Source: Pseudoalteromonas denitrificans DSM 6059
Lineage (GTDB): Bacteria > Pseudomonadota > Gammaproteobacteria > Enterobacterales > Alteromonadaceae
Length of the DNA: 48,755 nucleotides
Direction of reading: 5' to 3'
Assembly: GCF_900112265.1 (NCBI RefSeq)
Contig: NZ_FOLO01000008.1
Location: forward strand, 111,011-159,765
Part shown: positions 37,439 to 46,493 of the stretch, one piece after another
Layout: the number at the start of each line of letters is the position of its first letter
How positions within the stretch are numbered: the stretch's first letter is position 1
Translations under genes and position numbers: made by a program
Notes under the pieces: generated by a model
What the model saw: only the letters and a program-made list of their open reading frames with translations
Database searches by the model: none
What the model was told of the DNA's origin: nothing

Positions 37439-38153
37439 TATTTTAAGTTCTCTATTTTTATATTTTTGAGTAACACAATTAAAAATTCATAAAGTGCATG
37501 TATTTCAAATACCAAAAATCAAATGAAAGATAATCGGTACAGCACAATAAATACGCACTTTGTGCTCATGTCAAATTAGATTGAATACTCTAAAGCTGAA
37601 GTTTTATGTGAGTTTAAATGTAGAGTTGATAGCTTGTTAAGTATGTAAATCAAATGTTACACCGGAAGGGCTTATTATCATTTTGTTTTTAATTACAATT
37701 TTGCAACTAAAACCAGTGAATGTAACTTCTTGGTTAAAATTGTAAATAAAAAGGAACGGTTTTTTAATAACTGCAAGGCATAAGTTATTTCTTTTTAGAA
37801 TAACAAGTTGTAAAAAAAATGTTGAGAGAAGGTTGTGTTTTAAAAAATATGTAACGATAAATTGACATAAATCTTATCTTTTAGGATAACTTTAAATATT
37901 TTGTATTAAATTTAAAGTAAACTGAATTGATAATTCGTTTATTGTCATTTTGAAGCATTGTATTTTTGATTTTATTTGTTTTGTTGAGGTTTTTAGTCTG
38001 AAAATGATTGTTGTATAGATTGTCACCCCAGAGAGTGGCAAGCATAATAAGTTAATGTTAGAGTCATTTCAATTATTTCAAATCAGTAAAAGCACCTAGT
38101 TGATACTAAACTTAATAATAGGTTTAGGGGCGAGCTTACCTTCGGAGAATAAA
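37439..38153. other. Intergenic region, subtilase / dehydrogenase
   Basis: A 715-bp gap between divergent genes. It holds a plus-strand promoter candidate at 37862-37890 and a small hairpin (TGTCAC 38021-38026 with GTGGCA 38035-38040) in the predicted leader of the dehydrogenase. No reading frame, RNA gene or known riboswitch was recognised in the remainder. Confidence 0.5.
37862..37890 (+). promoter_or_regulatory. Candidate promoter upstream of the Leu/Val/Phe dehydrogenase
   Basis: Perfect TTGACA (37862-37867), 17-bp spacer, then GATAAC (37885-37890; 4 of 6). It would create a leader of about 255 nt, so a nearer promoter may also exist. Confidence 0.4.
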
Positions 38154-39194
38154 GTGACTGTATTTAATAAAGTTGAATTTGATAACCATGAACAAGTAGT
38201 TTTTTGCTCAGATGAAGAGTCTGGCTTAAAAGCGATTATTGCAGTACATAATACTCAGTTAGGGCCAGCCGTTGGAGGTTGCCGTTTATGGGATTATGCC
38301 AGTGATGAGGACGCTGTTTATGATGTGCTACGTTTATCAAAAGGAATGACTTATAAAAATGCAGTTGCTCGCCTGCCATTTGGAGGTGGTAAATCAGTGA
38401 TCATAGGTGATGCTAAAAAAATCAAATCAGAATCGTTATTTCGTGCATTTGGTCGCCAATTAGAACGTTTAAGTGGTAGCTATTATTCGGCTGAAGATGT
38501 CAATATTACAACTGCTGATGTTGCTATTATGAATAAAGAGACCAACTATGTATTGGGCCTTGAAGGGAAGAGTGGCAATCCATCACCTTTTACTGCATTA
38601 GGAACATTTTTAGGTATTAAAGCGGCATTTAAACACATGAATGGCCATGAAGATTTAAGTGGTGTGAAAGTTTCGGTTCAAGGGTTAGGTGCAGTAGCAT
38701 ATAGTTTGTGTGAATATTTACATGGCGTGGGTGCTCAGCTTTTTGTAACTGATATTAATCAAGCTTCTATTGACCGTGTTGTTAAAGATTTTAATGCCAT
38801 AGCTGTTGATATTGATGAAATTTATGACTTAGACGTAGATGTATATGCGCCATGTGCATTAGGTGCAACAATTAACGATGAAACCATTCCACGTATTAAA
38901 GCTAAAATTATTGCTGGTTGTGCAAATAATCAGTTAGCAGAAAGTCGTCATGGTGAAGTGCTACGTGAAAAAGGTGTTTTATATGCACCTGATTATGTGA
39001 TTAATGCCGGTGGTATTATTAATGTATGGTATGAAACGCTTGAAGGTGGCTACAATGAAGCTGCTTCTACAAAACATGTCGAAGGTATTTATACTACTTT
39101 GTGTGAAATTTTTGAACGTTCTAAAACTGAGCAAAAATCAACTCACTTAATTGCAGATGAATTAGCACAAGAAATCATTAAAAACGGTTTATAA
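38154..39194 (+). CDS. Glu/Leu/Phe/Val dehydrogenase (leucine dehydrogenase type)
   Basis: An NAD-dependent amino-acid dehydrogenase of 346 residues that oxidatively deaminates branched-chain or aromatic amino acids, feeding their breakdown. The substrate-binding lysine is in LSKGMTYKNAVARLPFGGGKSVI (about 60-85), where two lysines fit the catalytic pair of leucine dehydrogenase. The nucleotide-binding fold begins with VSVQGLGAVAYSL near 180. PFGGGKSVI and NAGGIINVWYE are typical of the Leu/Phe/Val group, not glutamate dehydrogenase. The start is GTG with GGAG seven bases upstream; an in-frame TTG at 38100 would add 18 unrelated residues. A terminator follows at once. Confidence 0.92.
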   Translation: MTVFNKVEFDNHEQVVFCSDEESGLKAIIAVHNTQLGPAVGGCRLWDYASDEDAVYDVLRLSKGMTYKNAVARLPFGGGKSVIIGDAKKIKSESLFRAFGRQLERLSGSYYSAEDVNITTADVAIMNKETNYVLGLEGKSGNPSPFTALGTFLGIKAAFKHMNGHEDLSGVKVSVQGLGAVAYSLCEYLHGVGAQLFVTDINQASIDRVVKDFNAIAVDIDEIYDLDVDVYAPCALGATINDETIPRIKAKIIAGCANNQLAESRHGEVLREKGVLYAPDYVINAGGIINVWYETLEGGYNEAASTKHVEGIYTTLCEIFERSKTEQKSTHLIADELAQEIIKNGL

Positions 39195-39238
39195 TATAAG
39201 TTGCAACGCAATTTTATATTAATTCACTAAGTGAAATA

Positions 39239-39266
39239 AAAAATCCTCGTATTACGGGGATTTTTT
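39239..39266 (+). terminator. Terminator after the dehydrogenase
   Basis: An 11-bp stem with one G-T pair (arms 39239-39249 and 39255-39265), loop TATTA, followed by six T residues. It is a classic intrinsic terminator placed 44 bp after the stop. Confidence 0.9.
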
Positions 39267-39282
39267 ATTTTTGGAGTTCAAA

Positions 39283-39939
39283 ATGGAAAATGTAGTAAAA
39301 CTTGATTTAAAAAACTGGTCTCGTGCCCAGCATTTTGAATTTTTTAAAGGGTTTTCTAACCCTTACTTTAATGTCACGGTAAATTTAAACCTGAAAAGAG
39401 TATTTAATTTTGTAAAAGAAAATGATTTATCATTTTTCCAGAGTTATTTGTTTTTAACGCTTAAAGCGGTGAATAATTGTAAACCCATGTGTTTACGTAT
39501 TAGTAATGAAGATGTTTTAGCGTTAAAAAAAATTAATACGAGTGTTGTGCAATTATGTGATGATGAAACATTTAGATTTAGTTACATTGATTTTATTGAT
39601 GATTTTAAATGCTTTGCTCAAGTAGCTGTAGTTGCAGCTCAAAAAGCTAAAAATGACCTGTTTTTTTCAAAGGCATTTCAAGCTAATGAAGGTCAATTAG
39701 ATACTGTGCATATTTCAGTTTTACCTTGGATGAACTTTACATCCTTTAGTCATGCAACACATTTACCAAATGAGTCTGGTATTCCAAAATTGGTATTTGG
39801 TGAATATGATAAAGAAACAGGAAAAATGCCCATGTCTGTAGAAGTTCACCATGCGTTAATGGATGGCGTTCATGTGGCAAAATTTACCCGTTTATTACAA
39901 GAATACTGTGACGACCCTGCTCTTAATTTAATGAAATAA
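39283..39939 (+). CDS. Type A chloramphenicol acetyltransferase-like protein
   Basis: A 218-residue member of the CatA family (classical CAT, about 219 residues), which forms trimers and moves acetyl from acetyl-CoA to a hydroxyl. The catalytic histidine and structural aspartate are present in VEVHHALMDGVHVAKF near residues 190-205, and the serine-bearing segment PWMNFTSFSHA near 145. The N-terminal LDLKNWSRAQHFEFF also matches. Start ATG 39283 has GGAG six bases upstream. It lies in a housekeeping setting without mobile elements, so it may be a chromosomal acyltransferase whose natural substrate is not chloramphenicol. Resistance cannot be claimed from sequence alone. Confidence 0.88.
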   Translation: MENVVKLDLKNWSRAQHFEFFKGFSNPYFNVTVNLNLKRVFNFVKENDLSFFQSYLFLTLKAVNNCKPMCLRISNEDVLALKKINTSVVQLCDDETFRFSYIDFIDDFKCFAQVAVVAAQKAKNDLFFSKAFQANEGQLDTVHISVLPWMNFTSFSHATHLPNESGIPKLVFGEYDKETGKMPMSVEVHHALMDGVHVAKFTRLLQEYCDDPALNLMK

Positions 39940-39959
39940 CAAGCGGTTTTGTGCCTATT

Positions 39960-40082
39960 CGGATGTCGGCACTAGGGCATTGCGAAAGTATATTATCGCA
40001 AGCCGTCCTACATAATTTAATAAACATCGGCATTAGCCTAAAGTCGCATCTACAGAGAATAAATATTTAAACCTTGTAGATG
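39960..40082. repeat. REP-like inverted-repeat element
   Basis: In the gap between the converging catA-like gene and cmoB lie stacked inverted repeats: TTGCGA/TCGCAA (39980-39985, 39996-40001) and CATCTACA/TGTAGATG (40047-40054, 40075-40082). A partly repeated phrase occurs as ATGTCGGCACTAG and ACATCGGCATTAG. The base composition is richer in GC than the surroundings. This resembles dispersed intergenic palindromes of Alteromonadales, but no second copy is in the window. Confidence 0.5.
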
Positions 40083-40096
40083 GGACGTTAGCGTAT

Positions 40097-41065
40097 TTAA
40101 ACTTTAGCAATAAATATAGCTCTTCGTGGTGCAGGGTAGCCTTCAATCGTTTTAGATTTATCATCAGGGTCTAAAAAGTCTTCTAACGATTCTGTTTCCA
40201 TCCAGTCTGTGGCACGTTGCTCGCCTAAAGTTGTCGTATCTTCATTTACCACTTTTATATCTTTAAACCCAACTCGGGTCATCCATAGTTTTAAGGCCTC
40301 ACAGCTAGGTATATACCAAACATTTCGCATTTTAGCATAACGATCGGTAGGCATTAATACGGCTTGCTCATCACCTTCAATGACTAAAGTTTCTAAAACT
40401 AATTCACCACCTGGTTTTAGTTGCGCTTTTAATTGGGCTAAAAAGTCGATAGGTGAGCGACGATGGTATAAAACACCCATTGAAAATACGGTATCAAATG
40501 CTTTTAGTTCTGGTAATGCTTCTACACCAACAGGTATTAAATGTACAAGGGGATCAGGATTAAAATGTTTGATTGCTTGGAACTGACATAAAAATAAATC
40601 TGTGGGGTCAATACCAACAACAAAATTAGCCCCTTCCCCGCGCATTCGCCATAGGTGATAACCACTACCACACCCTATATCGAGTACTGTTTTGCCCGAA
40701 AGGGGGGAAATGTGTGGTAATAATCGTTCCCATTTCCAGTCACTGCGCCATTCTGTATCTATATGAATACCATGGATAAAATAAGGGCCTTTACGCCATG
40801 GCATCATACGCTTTAATAAATGAGTTGTTTTTTTATCAAGGCCAGTACTTAACTCATTTGCTAAACCAAACTCAACTTTATCTGTAATATTGATATGTTG
40901 AGTCTCTGTTTGTGGTAAATTTTTGAGTACCTTTTCCCATTTTGGCATATCGCCATGGGCAGCATCTTTTTGCCAATGGCGTAGCTGTGAAGGTAAGGTT
41001 TCTAACCATGGGCTAAGATCTGTTTGTGCTATTTGTGCGTAAAACGCGTTAAACCAGTTATTCAT
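40097..41065 (-). CDS. cmoB: tRNA U34 carboxymethyltransferase CmoB
   Basis: CmoB transfers the carboxymethyl group of carboxy-SAM to 5-hydroxyuridine-34 of tRNA, giving cmo5U, which widens wobble decoding. The 322 residues match E. coli CmoB (323). The SAM-binding motif is [15 protein letters not shown] near residue 125. [17 protein letters not shown] and [12 protein letters not shown] are family hallmarks. The gene starts 12 bp after the cmoA stop, and the products work in sequence, so this is a two-gene operon on the minus strand. Confidence 0.97.
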   Translation of the reverse strand: MNNWFNAFYAQIAQTDLSPWLETLPSQLRHWQKDAAHGDMPKWEKVLKNLPQTETQHINITDKVEFGLANELSTGLDKKTTHLLKRMMPWRKGPYFIHGIHIDTEWRSDWKWERLLPHISPLSGKTVLDIGCGSGYHLWRMRGEGANFVVGIDPTDLFLCQFQAIKHFNPDPLVHLIPVGVEALPELKAFDTVFSMGVLYHRRSPIDFLAQLKAQLKPGGELVLETLVIEGDEQAVLMPTDRYAKMRNVWYIPSCEALKLWMTRVGFKDIKVVNEDTTTLGEQRATDWMETESLEDFLDPDDKSKTIEGYPAPRRAIFIAKV

Positions 41066-41077
41066 TAATAAATCTAC

Positions 41078-41803
41078 TTATTTAATTGCTATCAAAGAGC
41101 AAAAATTAAAACATTGATACCAAACTTGTGTTTGCGAAAAACCTATATTTTGCATACGAGTTAAGTGGCTACTTAAAGTTTCTGGCTGCATAACATTTTC
41201 AATGGCTGTACGCTTTTGGCTTATTTCAAGTTCTGAATATCCATTGGCACGTTTAAAGTCATGATGTAAATCAATAAGTAATTCATTGGCTTGCTCATTT
41301 TCACCGCGAAATTTCTCACTGAGTAATAAAATGCCACCAGGCTTCAATCCTTGAAAAATCTGCTCAAGTAAAGCCTGGCGTTTTTCTTTTGGAATAAACT
41401 GTAAAGTAAAATTTAATACAACAACAGAGGCGTTTTCAATTTTGCATTGTGTAATATCACCTAAACGTACATCAACAGGAATATCGGAACGAAATCCTTC
41501 TAAATGTAATTTGCAGCGTTCAATCATAGGCTCTGAATTGTCTAGGGCGATGATTTGACAGTTTTCTTTATTAATATTACGACGCATGGTTAAAGTGACG
41601 GCACCTAAAGAGCAACCCAAGTCATAAATATTTGAATTGTTTTGTGCATATTGTCCTGCTAACTTACCCATGGTACTGACTATCGTTGTATAGCCAGGAA
41701 CCGAGCGTTGGATCATATCGGGAAATACTTCAACAACTCTTGCATCAAAACTGAAATCTTCAATTGGTTGTTTGTTAGCGTAAATACTGTCTTTACTTGT
41801 CAC
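41078..41803 (-). CDS. cmoA: Carboxy-SAM synthase CmoA
   Basis: CmoA makes carboxy-S-adenosylmethionine from SAM and prephenate for use by CmoB. At 241 residues it is close to the E. coli protein (247). Recognisable segments are [20 protein letters not shown], the nucleotide-binding [16 protein letters not shown] near residue 60, [11 protein letters not shown] and [19 protein letters not shown]. The start is GTG; an overlapping ATG just upstream is followed at once by a stop and belongs to no gene. It is divergent from the DUF3334 gene with a 178-bp gap. Confidence 0.97.
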   Translation of the reverse strand: MTSKDSIYANKQPIEDFSFDARVVEVFPDMIQRSVPGYTTIVSTMGKLAGQYAQNNSNIYDLGCSLGAVTLTMRRNINKENCQIIALDNSEPMIERCKLHLEGFRSDIPVDVRLGDITQCKIENASVVVLNFTLQFIPKEKRQALLEQIFQGLKPGGILLLSEKFRGENEQANELLIDLHHDFKRANGYSELEISQKRTAIENVMQPETLSSHLTRMQNIGFSQTQVWYQCFNFCSLIAIK

Positions 41804-41981
41804 TGCTTTAACTCATTTTATTTCAATATACATATTTTACGCATTTTGTTTGCAATAGTCAGTGATAATTAAGAATTATAATTTGAAATCTTAAGTTAAA
41901 AATTTGTTTCTAAGATTCAATTTCAGTAAAAGTAGGTTACACTTCTTATAGTTGAGGTAAACCCTATTTTAGAGAGGATAA

Positions 41982-42665
41982 ATGAAAAAAAGTAAAACGA
42001 TTACAACAGATGATATTCTCGTAACTCTCTGTCAGTCATTCACTGAAGTTTTGTCTACAGCCAGCGGTAATAAGATCAGTTACTCTGCTATGGTACAAAA
42101 AATATCTCGCACTTGTTTAAGACCTGACATTGGGTGTTTTGTTTTATTTGATGGTGGGTTTAACGGTATTGTCGTATCAAATTTTACGGCTCCAGCTGCA
42201 ATGGAAGTATATACAGACTATATGCGAAATATGGGCATGCCTGAGTCAGAAATCGCCAACAATCATATGTCTGATGATGTATCGAATGTAATGGGTGAAT
42301 TAATGAATCAAATTGTAGGTGATTTTACAGGTAAAGTTCGTGAGCAATTGCATACGTCTATTACACAAAACCAACCTAAAATGATGGCAATTAATAAACT
42401 AGTGCAAATATCTGTTGATACAACAATGGATAGACCACAAGCCAGACGAGTTACTTTTACCACAAAAAATCAAAATATTTTTTATGTTGAATTAGCTATG
42501 GATAAAACCGAATTTATAAAGTTACATGATTTTGATATCGCAGAAGCAATAGATCCTGATGAAGTAATTGACCGTGAAGCTAATTTGAAAAAATCACCCG
42601 CTGTTGAAGAAGCACCGCCAGTTGATGATATTGATGATGATTTTATGGCTGAGTTAGGCTTGTAA
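41982..42665 (+). CDS. DUF3334 family protein (CheC/CheX-like)
   Basis: A 227-residue cytoplasmic protein of the DUF3334 family found in Shewanella, Pseudoalteromonas and relatives. The segment DVSNVMGELMNQIVGDFTGKV (about 99-119) carries an E-x-x-N helix like the active helix of CheC/CheX phosphatases, suggesting that fold. The C-terminus (about 185-227) is acidic and proline-containing and ends DDDFMAELGL, which may be a flexible docking tail. AGAGGATA upstream is a good ribosome site, and a terminator follows. A signalling or motility role is an inference. Confidence 0.8.
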   Translation: MKKSKTITTDDILVTLCQSFTEVLSTASGNKISYSAMVQKISRTCLRPDIGCFVLFDGGFNGIVVSNFTAPAAMEVYTDYMRNMGMPESEIANNHMSDDVSNVMGELMNQIVGDFTGKVREQLHTSITQNQPKMMAINKLVQISVDTTMDRPQARRVTFTTKNQNIFYVELAMDKTEFIKLHDFDIAEAIDPDEVIDREANLKKSPAVEEAPPVDDIDDDFMAELGL

Positions 42666-42695
42666 TTTTAAATTATTTATATAATTAATACATTC

Positions 42696-42729
42696 AAAAC
42701 CCCTCTATTAATAATAGCGGGTTTTTTTT
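42696..42729 (+). terminator. Terminator after the DUF3334 gene
   Basis: An interrupted stem pairs AAAACCC (42696-42702) with GGGTTTT (42719-42725), extended by CTATT/AATAG, and is followed by a run of eight T residues starting at 42722. Confidence 0.82.
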
Positions 42730-42878
42730 GTATTGATAGTCCTTATTTTTAACTATACTTAAGATCAAAATAAATATGAGTTATTTAGTATTAAACATTT
42801 ACTTTTCAGAAAAATACACTGGTAAAATCACATAAAATAAGTTACAAAATCAAAAGTATAAGTAATTTAGGAATCGTT

Positions 42879-43172
42879 ATGATTAAAGTTATTATAGAAC
42901 GTGTTATTGCAGATGATATGGAATCTACCTACGAAGAACAGCTCAAAAAAACACTAACAGCAGTAATGGGTGCAAAAGGCTTTATTTCAGGAACGTCTTA
43001 TATTGATATTCAAAATAGAAATAAGCGCACTATTATCACAGATTGGCAAAATATAGAATGTTGGAAGCGTTGGCATAAATCATCTTTAAGAGAAGAAACA
43101 AATAGCCAAATTCGTTTGATGCTTCAGCAAGATGAAGTGGTTAAAACATTAGAGTCTCAACCACTGGCATAA
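42879..43172 (+). CDS. Antibiotic biosynthesis monooxygenase (ABM) domain protein
   Basis: A 97-residue protein with the small ferredoxin-like fold of the ABM/YgiN family. IKVIIERVIADDMESTYEEQ opens the first strand and helix, GAKGFISGTSYID the second strand, and TIITDWQNIECWKRWHKSS the third strand with the conserved tryptophans. Members include haem-degrading and quinone monooxygenases, but many have unknown roles, and no cofactor residue can be picked with confidence here. AGGA upstream of the ATG is the ribosome site. It ends 15 bp from the convergent enoyl-CoA hydratase gene. Confidence 0.82.
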   Translation: MIKVIIERVIADDMESTYEEQLKKTLTAVMGAKGFISGTSYIDIQNRNKRTIITDWQNIECWKRWHKSSLREETNSQIRLMLQQDEVVKTLESQPLA

Positions 43173-43187
43173 CTTTAAAACTCAGTA

Positions 43188-43955
43188 TTAATTAAAAACA
43201 GGCTGGCGTTTTTCAATAAATGCAGTTAATGCCTCTTTTGCCTCCACAGATTGAAGTCGTTGCACAAATAGCTCTCCTTCTCCTAAAATAGTTTGTTCGA
43301 CTTGATTTATGATATTGGCTTTCATTATCTGTTTTGCTGCTTGAATTGCAGCTGGTGGCTGACAAGCCATTTTAGTTGCAATTGCCAAGGTGTTTGCTAA
43401 ACATTCTCCTTGTTCACATATTCGATTTATAATACCTAATTCGTTTGCTTGTTCTGCTTTAAAACTTTCACCTAACATCAAGAGTTCAGCGCTTTTTCTT
43501 TGACCTATGATTAAAGGTAATAATAAACTTGAACCACCTTCAGGCGTACAACCTAAGCTTACAAATGGCATTTTAAACAAAGCACTGGTAGATGCGACAA
43601 CATAATCACAATGTAAGAGCATCGTTGTGCCAATACCAATGGCTGAGCCTGATACGCCTGCGATCAATGGTTTCTTTAGCCTATTTAATGCGAGTAAAAA
43701 TATAAAAGAATTTGCTTGGGTACTTGTTGGAGGGTTATTTATGAAATCATTTAAATCATTACCTGCACAGAATACGTCTTCATCACCTGTGAGCATAATA
43801 ATTCTTATTGTGTCGTCTTCATCAGCTAAGAGTAATTGTTGTGTTAAATCGTGATACATTTGCTCAGTTAAAGCATTTTTATATTTTTGACGATTAAATT
43901 GAATATGCCGTATATTTTTATTAATTGTTTCGGCAATGATTAACGATTGGCTCAT
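43188..43955 (-). CDS. Enoyl-CoA hydratase/isomerase family protein
   Basis: A 255-residue crotonase-fold enzyme acting on acyl-CoA thioesters. The first oxyanion strand VFCAGNDLNDF lies near residue 62 and the second, GVSGSAIGIGTTMLLHCDYV, near 100. The acidic residue D in CAGNDLNDF and the SLGCTPEGGSSLLLP segment suit an enoyl-CoA isomerase-like (PaaG/ECI) activity better than a classical hydratase with two glutamates. AAGGT upstream supports the ATG. It stands alone on the minus strand without other beta-oxidation genes, so the pathway is not clear. Confidence 0.88.
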   Translation of the reverse strand: MSQSLIIAETINKNIRHIQFNRQKYKNALTEQMYHDLTQQLLLADEDDTIRIIMLTGDEDVFCAGNDLNDFINNPPTSTQANSFIFLLALNRLKKPLIAGVSGSAIGIGTTMLLHCDYVVASTSALFKMPFVSLGCTPEGGSSLLLPLIIGQRKSAELLMLGESFKAEQANELGIINRICEQGECLANTLAIATKMACQPPAAIQAAKQIMKANIINQVEQTILGEGELFVQRLQSVEAKEALTAFIEKRQPVFN

Positions 43956-44049
43956 TTTAAGACCTTTTTAAATTAATCGAGTTGTGAAGCTTAGACTAAT
44001 ATTAAGTTTTAAATAAAGCAAACATCTGCAAAAAATTGGTTAAATGTCG

Positions 44050-44553
44050 TTAAAAAAGGCTATCACCCTGATCGAGTAAAACTAAAAATAGCCTCATATC
44101 AAGTTCGACTTGATGATATTCCGGTTGCATATATTCACATAATTTATAAAAGGCTTTGTTGTGATCTTTTTCTTTAAAATGAGCAAGTTCATGTACAACA
44201 AGCATTTTTAGCATGTCTTCAGGTGCAGATTTTAAACTTTGTGAAATTCTAATTTCATGTTTACTTTTTAGTTTTCCGCCATGGTTTCTACTGACAAAGG
44301 TGTGTGTGCCCAATGCATTTTGTACCAGATCTTTTTGTTTTTCGTAAAGGGCTTTACTGATTTGTGGGGTATTGCGCAAATATGTTTGTTTTAAATCATT
44401 CGCGTATTGATAAAGTGATTTATCAGAATTGATATTATGTGCTTGAGGGTATTTATTTAATAAATAAGGTTTTAATTTTTTAGCATGTATTAATTTCATT
44501 ACCTGCGTTTGAATCACTTCAGGATAGCTTAAAAAATATTTATTTACTGACAT
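44050..44553 (-). CDS. ygjP: YgjP-like M48-type metal-dependent hydrolase
   Basis: A 167-residue protein, the exact length of E. coli YgjP. The zinc motif HELAHFKEKDHNKAFY lies near residue 120 (HExxH plus a downstream histidine), and VSRNHGGKLKSKHEIRIS and YHQVELDMRLFL match the family along its length. YgjP proteins resemble SprT-like metallopeptidases, and a nucleotide hydrolase activity has been reported for the family; the physiological role is unsettled. GGGGGTGAT just before the ATG is a strong ribosome site. The next gene upstream on the same strand, gloA, is 80 bp away. Confidence 0.9.
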   Translation of the reverse strand: MSVNKYFLSYPEVIQTQVMKLIHAKKLKPYLLNKYPQAHNINSDKSLYQYANDLKQTYLRNTPQISKALYEKQKDLVQNALGTHTFVSRNHGGKLKSKHEIRISQSLKSAPEDMLKMLVVHELAHFKEKDHNKAFYKLCEYMQPEYHQVELDMRLFLVLLDQGDSLF

Positions 44554-44633
44554 ATCACCCCCAAAAAAGAGGATTATATATGAATTGTTTTATAAATAAA
44601 AAATTTAGTAAGCTTGAATACCCAGTTGTAGCA

Positions 44634-45017
44634 TTATTTTTTTTGAATGAGTTCTATTGAATAACCATCAGGGTCTTTTACAAAGGCAATTTCAGTACTT
44701 CCACCTAATACAGGACCGGGTTCTCGACTGACAATCCCTCCTAATTGTTTGATATTTTCACAGGCTTTATATATATCATCATATTCAATTGCTAAATGGC
44801 CAAATGCAGTACCGTGTTCATAACTATTTGTATCCCAGTTATAGGTCAACTCAATAACAGAATTATTATCTTCATTGCCATAACCGATAAAAACGAGTGT
44901 ATAACGATACTGAGTGTTTTCAGAACGACGAAGCTCTTTCATATCTAATACTTGTGTATAAAATGAAATTGATTTATCTAAATCTGAAACGCGTAGCATG
45001 GTATGTAATAAACGCAT
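44634..45017 (-). CDS. gloA: Lactoylglutathione lyase GloA (glyoxalase I)
   Basis: GloA converts the methylglyoxal-glutathione adduct to S-lactoylglutathione, detoxifying methylglyoxal. The 127 residues form two glyoxalase half-domains. Metal ligands are in the expected places: H5 ([10 protein letters not shown]), a glutamate in VIELTYNW near 57, a histidine in [10 protein letters not shown] near 73 and a glutamate in YSIELIQKK near 122. AAGGAAAATC before the ATG is a good ribosome site. This is the short Ni-type bacterial enzyme. It lies 134 bp downstream of nth, behind a palindromic gap. Confidence 0.96.
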   Translation of the reverse strand: MRLLHTMLRVSDLDKSISFYTQVLDMKELRRSENTQYRYTLVFIGYGNEDNNSVIELTYNWDTNSYEHGTAFGHLAIEYDDIYKACENIKQLGGIVSREPGPVLGGSTEIAFVKDPDGYSIELIQKK

Positions 45018-45151
45018 GATTTTCCTTTTTTAAATACAAAGTTAACTGTCTATTTTATTTTTGAATTCACATTCAATTTTAGTAATACACTGTAAATTAG
45101 CTTGCTGTGCTGATGTGCTTAGAATCGCTATTTTAAAATAGCCTAGTCGAG

Positions 45152-45784
45152 TTAACTCGTTTTCTCTTTAAACTCACATAAATCTTCGATAATACAACTG
45201 CCACAGCGGGGTTTTCTAGCTACGCATGTATATCGTCCATGCAAGATGAGCCAGTGATGTACATCTACTTTAAACTCAGCAGGCACTACTTTAAGTAGTT
45301 TTTGCTCAACTTCTACTACGTTCTTTCCCATGGCAAATTTGGTACGGTTTGATACGCGATCAATATGGGTATCCACTGCTATGGTAGGCCAACCAAAAGC
45401 GGTATTAAGTACAACATTTGCTGTTTTTCGACCAACGCCAGGCAATGCTTCTAGGGCTTCTCTATTTTCAGGTACCTGACTATTATGTAGATTAACTAAC
45501 ATTTCACAGGCTTTATAAACATTATTTGCTTTTGAATTATATAAACCTATGGTTTTTATATAACCTCTTAGACCTTCAAGGCCTAAATCTAATATCGCTT
45601 GTGGTGTATTGGCGACAGGGAATAATTTTCGAGTTGCTTTATTTACGCCAACATCTGTTGCTTGTGCTGATAAAGTGACGGCAACAAGCAATTCAAAAGG
45701 TGAGTTAAACTCAAGCTCAGTTTCTGGGTGAGGGTTATTTTCTCTTAACCGTTCAAGAATTTCGATTCGTTTTATTTTATTCAT
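45152..45784 (-). CDS. nth: Endonuclease III (Nth)
   Basis: A DNA glycosylase/AP lyase that removes oxidised pyrimidines in base excision repair. The 210 residues match E. coli Nth (211). The helix-hairpin-helix with catalytic lysine is LEALPGVGRKTANVV near 107-121, the catalytic aspartate is in AVDTHIDRVSNR near 138, and a [4Fe-4S] site CVARKPRCGSCIIEDLC (Cx6Cx2Cx5C) closes the protein. It starts 6 bp after rnfE without its own ribosome site, the usual rnf-nth arrangement, so it is probably coupled to the rnf operon. The stop codon sits inside a 12-bp palindrome (45148-45159). Confidence 0.97.
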   Translation of the reverse strand: MNKIKRIEILERLRENNPHPETELEFNSPFELLVAVTLSAQATDVGVNKATRKLFPVANTPQAILDLGLEGLRGYIKTIGLYNSKANNVYKACEMLVNLHNSQVPENREALEALPGVGRKTANVVLNTAFGWPTIAVDTHIDRVSNRTKFAMGKNVVEVEQKLLKVVPAEFKVDVHHWLILHGRYTCVARKPRCGSCIIEDLCEFKEKTS

Positions 45785-45790
45785 AATTTA

Positions 45791-46492
45791 TTAAGTTAAG
45801 CTTGTTACACGAACACGTGGTGCTTTTTCAACTTCTACTTCTGGTGGTTGTTTATCTTTAATAAGTTCATCGATAATATTTTTACCTGCAATTAAAAAGC
45901 CCATACCAATAAAGGCTCCTGGCGGTAAAATGGCTAATAAAAACTGGCTGTCGAATTGAAAAATCTCAACCTTTAAAACATGAGCCCAATCACCAAAAAG
46001 AAGATGAGCCCCATCAAATAATGTACCTTGGCCTATTAGCTCGCGTAATGCGCCTAAAACGATTAAAACTAAAGTAAAACCTAACCCCATCATTAGACCA
46101 TCCAGTGCAGATAAAGGGATTGAGTTTTTTGAGGCAAAAGCCTCAGCACGAGCAATGATCACACAGTTCGTAACAATAAGTGGAATAAAAATACCCAAAG
46201 ATTTATATAATCCATATGTATAAGCGTTCATTAATAACTGTACGATTGTTACAAATCCAGCGATGATCATAACAAAAACCGGAATTCGAATATCTTTAGG
46301 TACCCAGTGACGTACAAATGAGATAGAGATGTTTGAGCCGATGAGCACAAGCATAGTAGCCAGACCTAAGCCTAATGCATTAATAACACTGGTTGTAACG
46401 GCAAGTAATGGACATAAACCAAGTAACTGTACTAAAACAGAGTTATTCTTCCAAAGACCGAGTTTTGTAATTTCCTTTAAATTTTCTTTCAT
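45791..46492 (-). CDS. rnfE: Rnf/Rsx electron transport complex subunit E
   Basis: An inner-membrane subunit of the Rnf (Rsx) complex, which couples electron flow between NADH and ferredoxin to ion movement and in E. coli also keeps SoxR reduced. The 233 residues have six membrane helices. [20 protein letters not shown], with a conserved cysteine, and the second half containing [15 protein letters not shown] match RnfE/NqrD. The basic C-terminal tail is [14 protein letters not shown]. It begins one base after rnfG and precedes nth by 6 bp. Confidence 0.96.
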   Translation of the reverse strand: MKENLKEITKLGLWKNNSVLVQLLGLCPLLAVTTSVINALGLGLATMLVLIGSNISISFVRHWVPKDIRIPVFVMIIAGFVTIVQLLMNAYTYGLYKSLGIFIPLIVTNCVIIARAEAFASKNSIPLSALDGLMMGLGFTLVLIVLGALRELIGQGTLFDGAHLLFGDWAHVLKVEIFQFDSQFLLAILPPGAFIGMGFLIAGKNIIDELIKDKQPPEVEVEKAPRVRVTSLT

Positions 46493-46493
46493 A

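Noticed and set aside
45127..45159. Two perfect palindromes at the nth stop as a terminator
   Set aside because: GCTATTTTAAAATAGC and CGAGTTAACTCG have no loop room and no T-run; they are noted only as symmetrical sequence.
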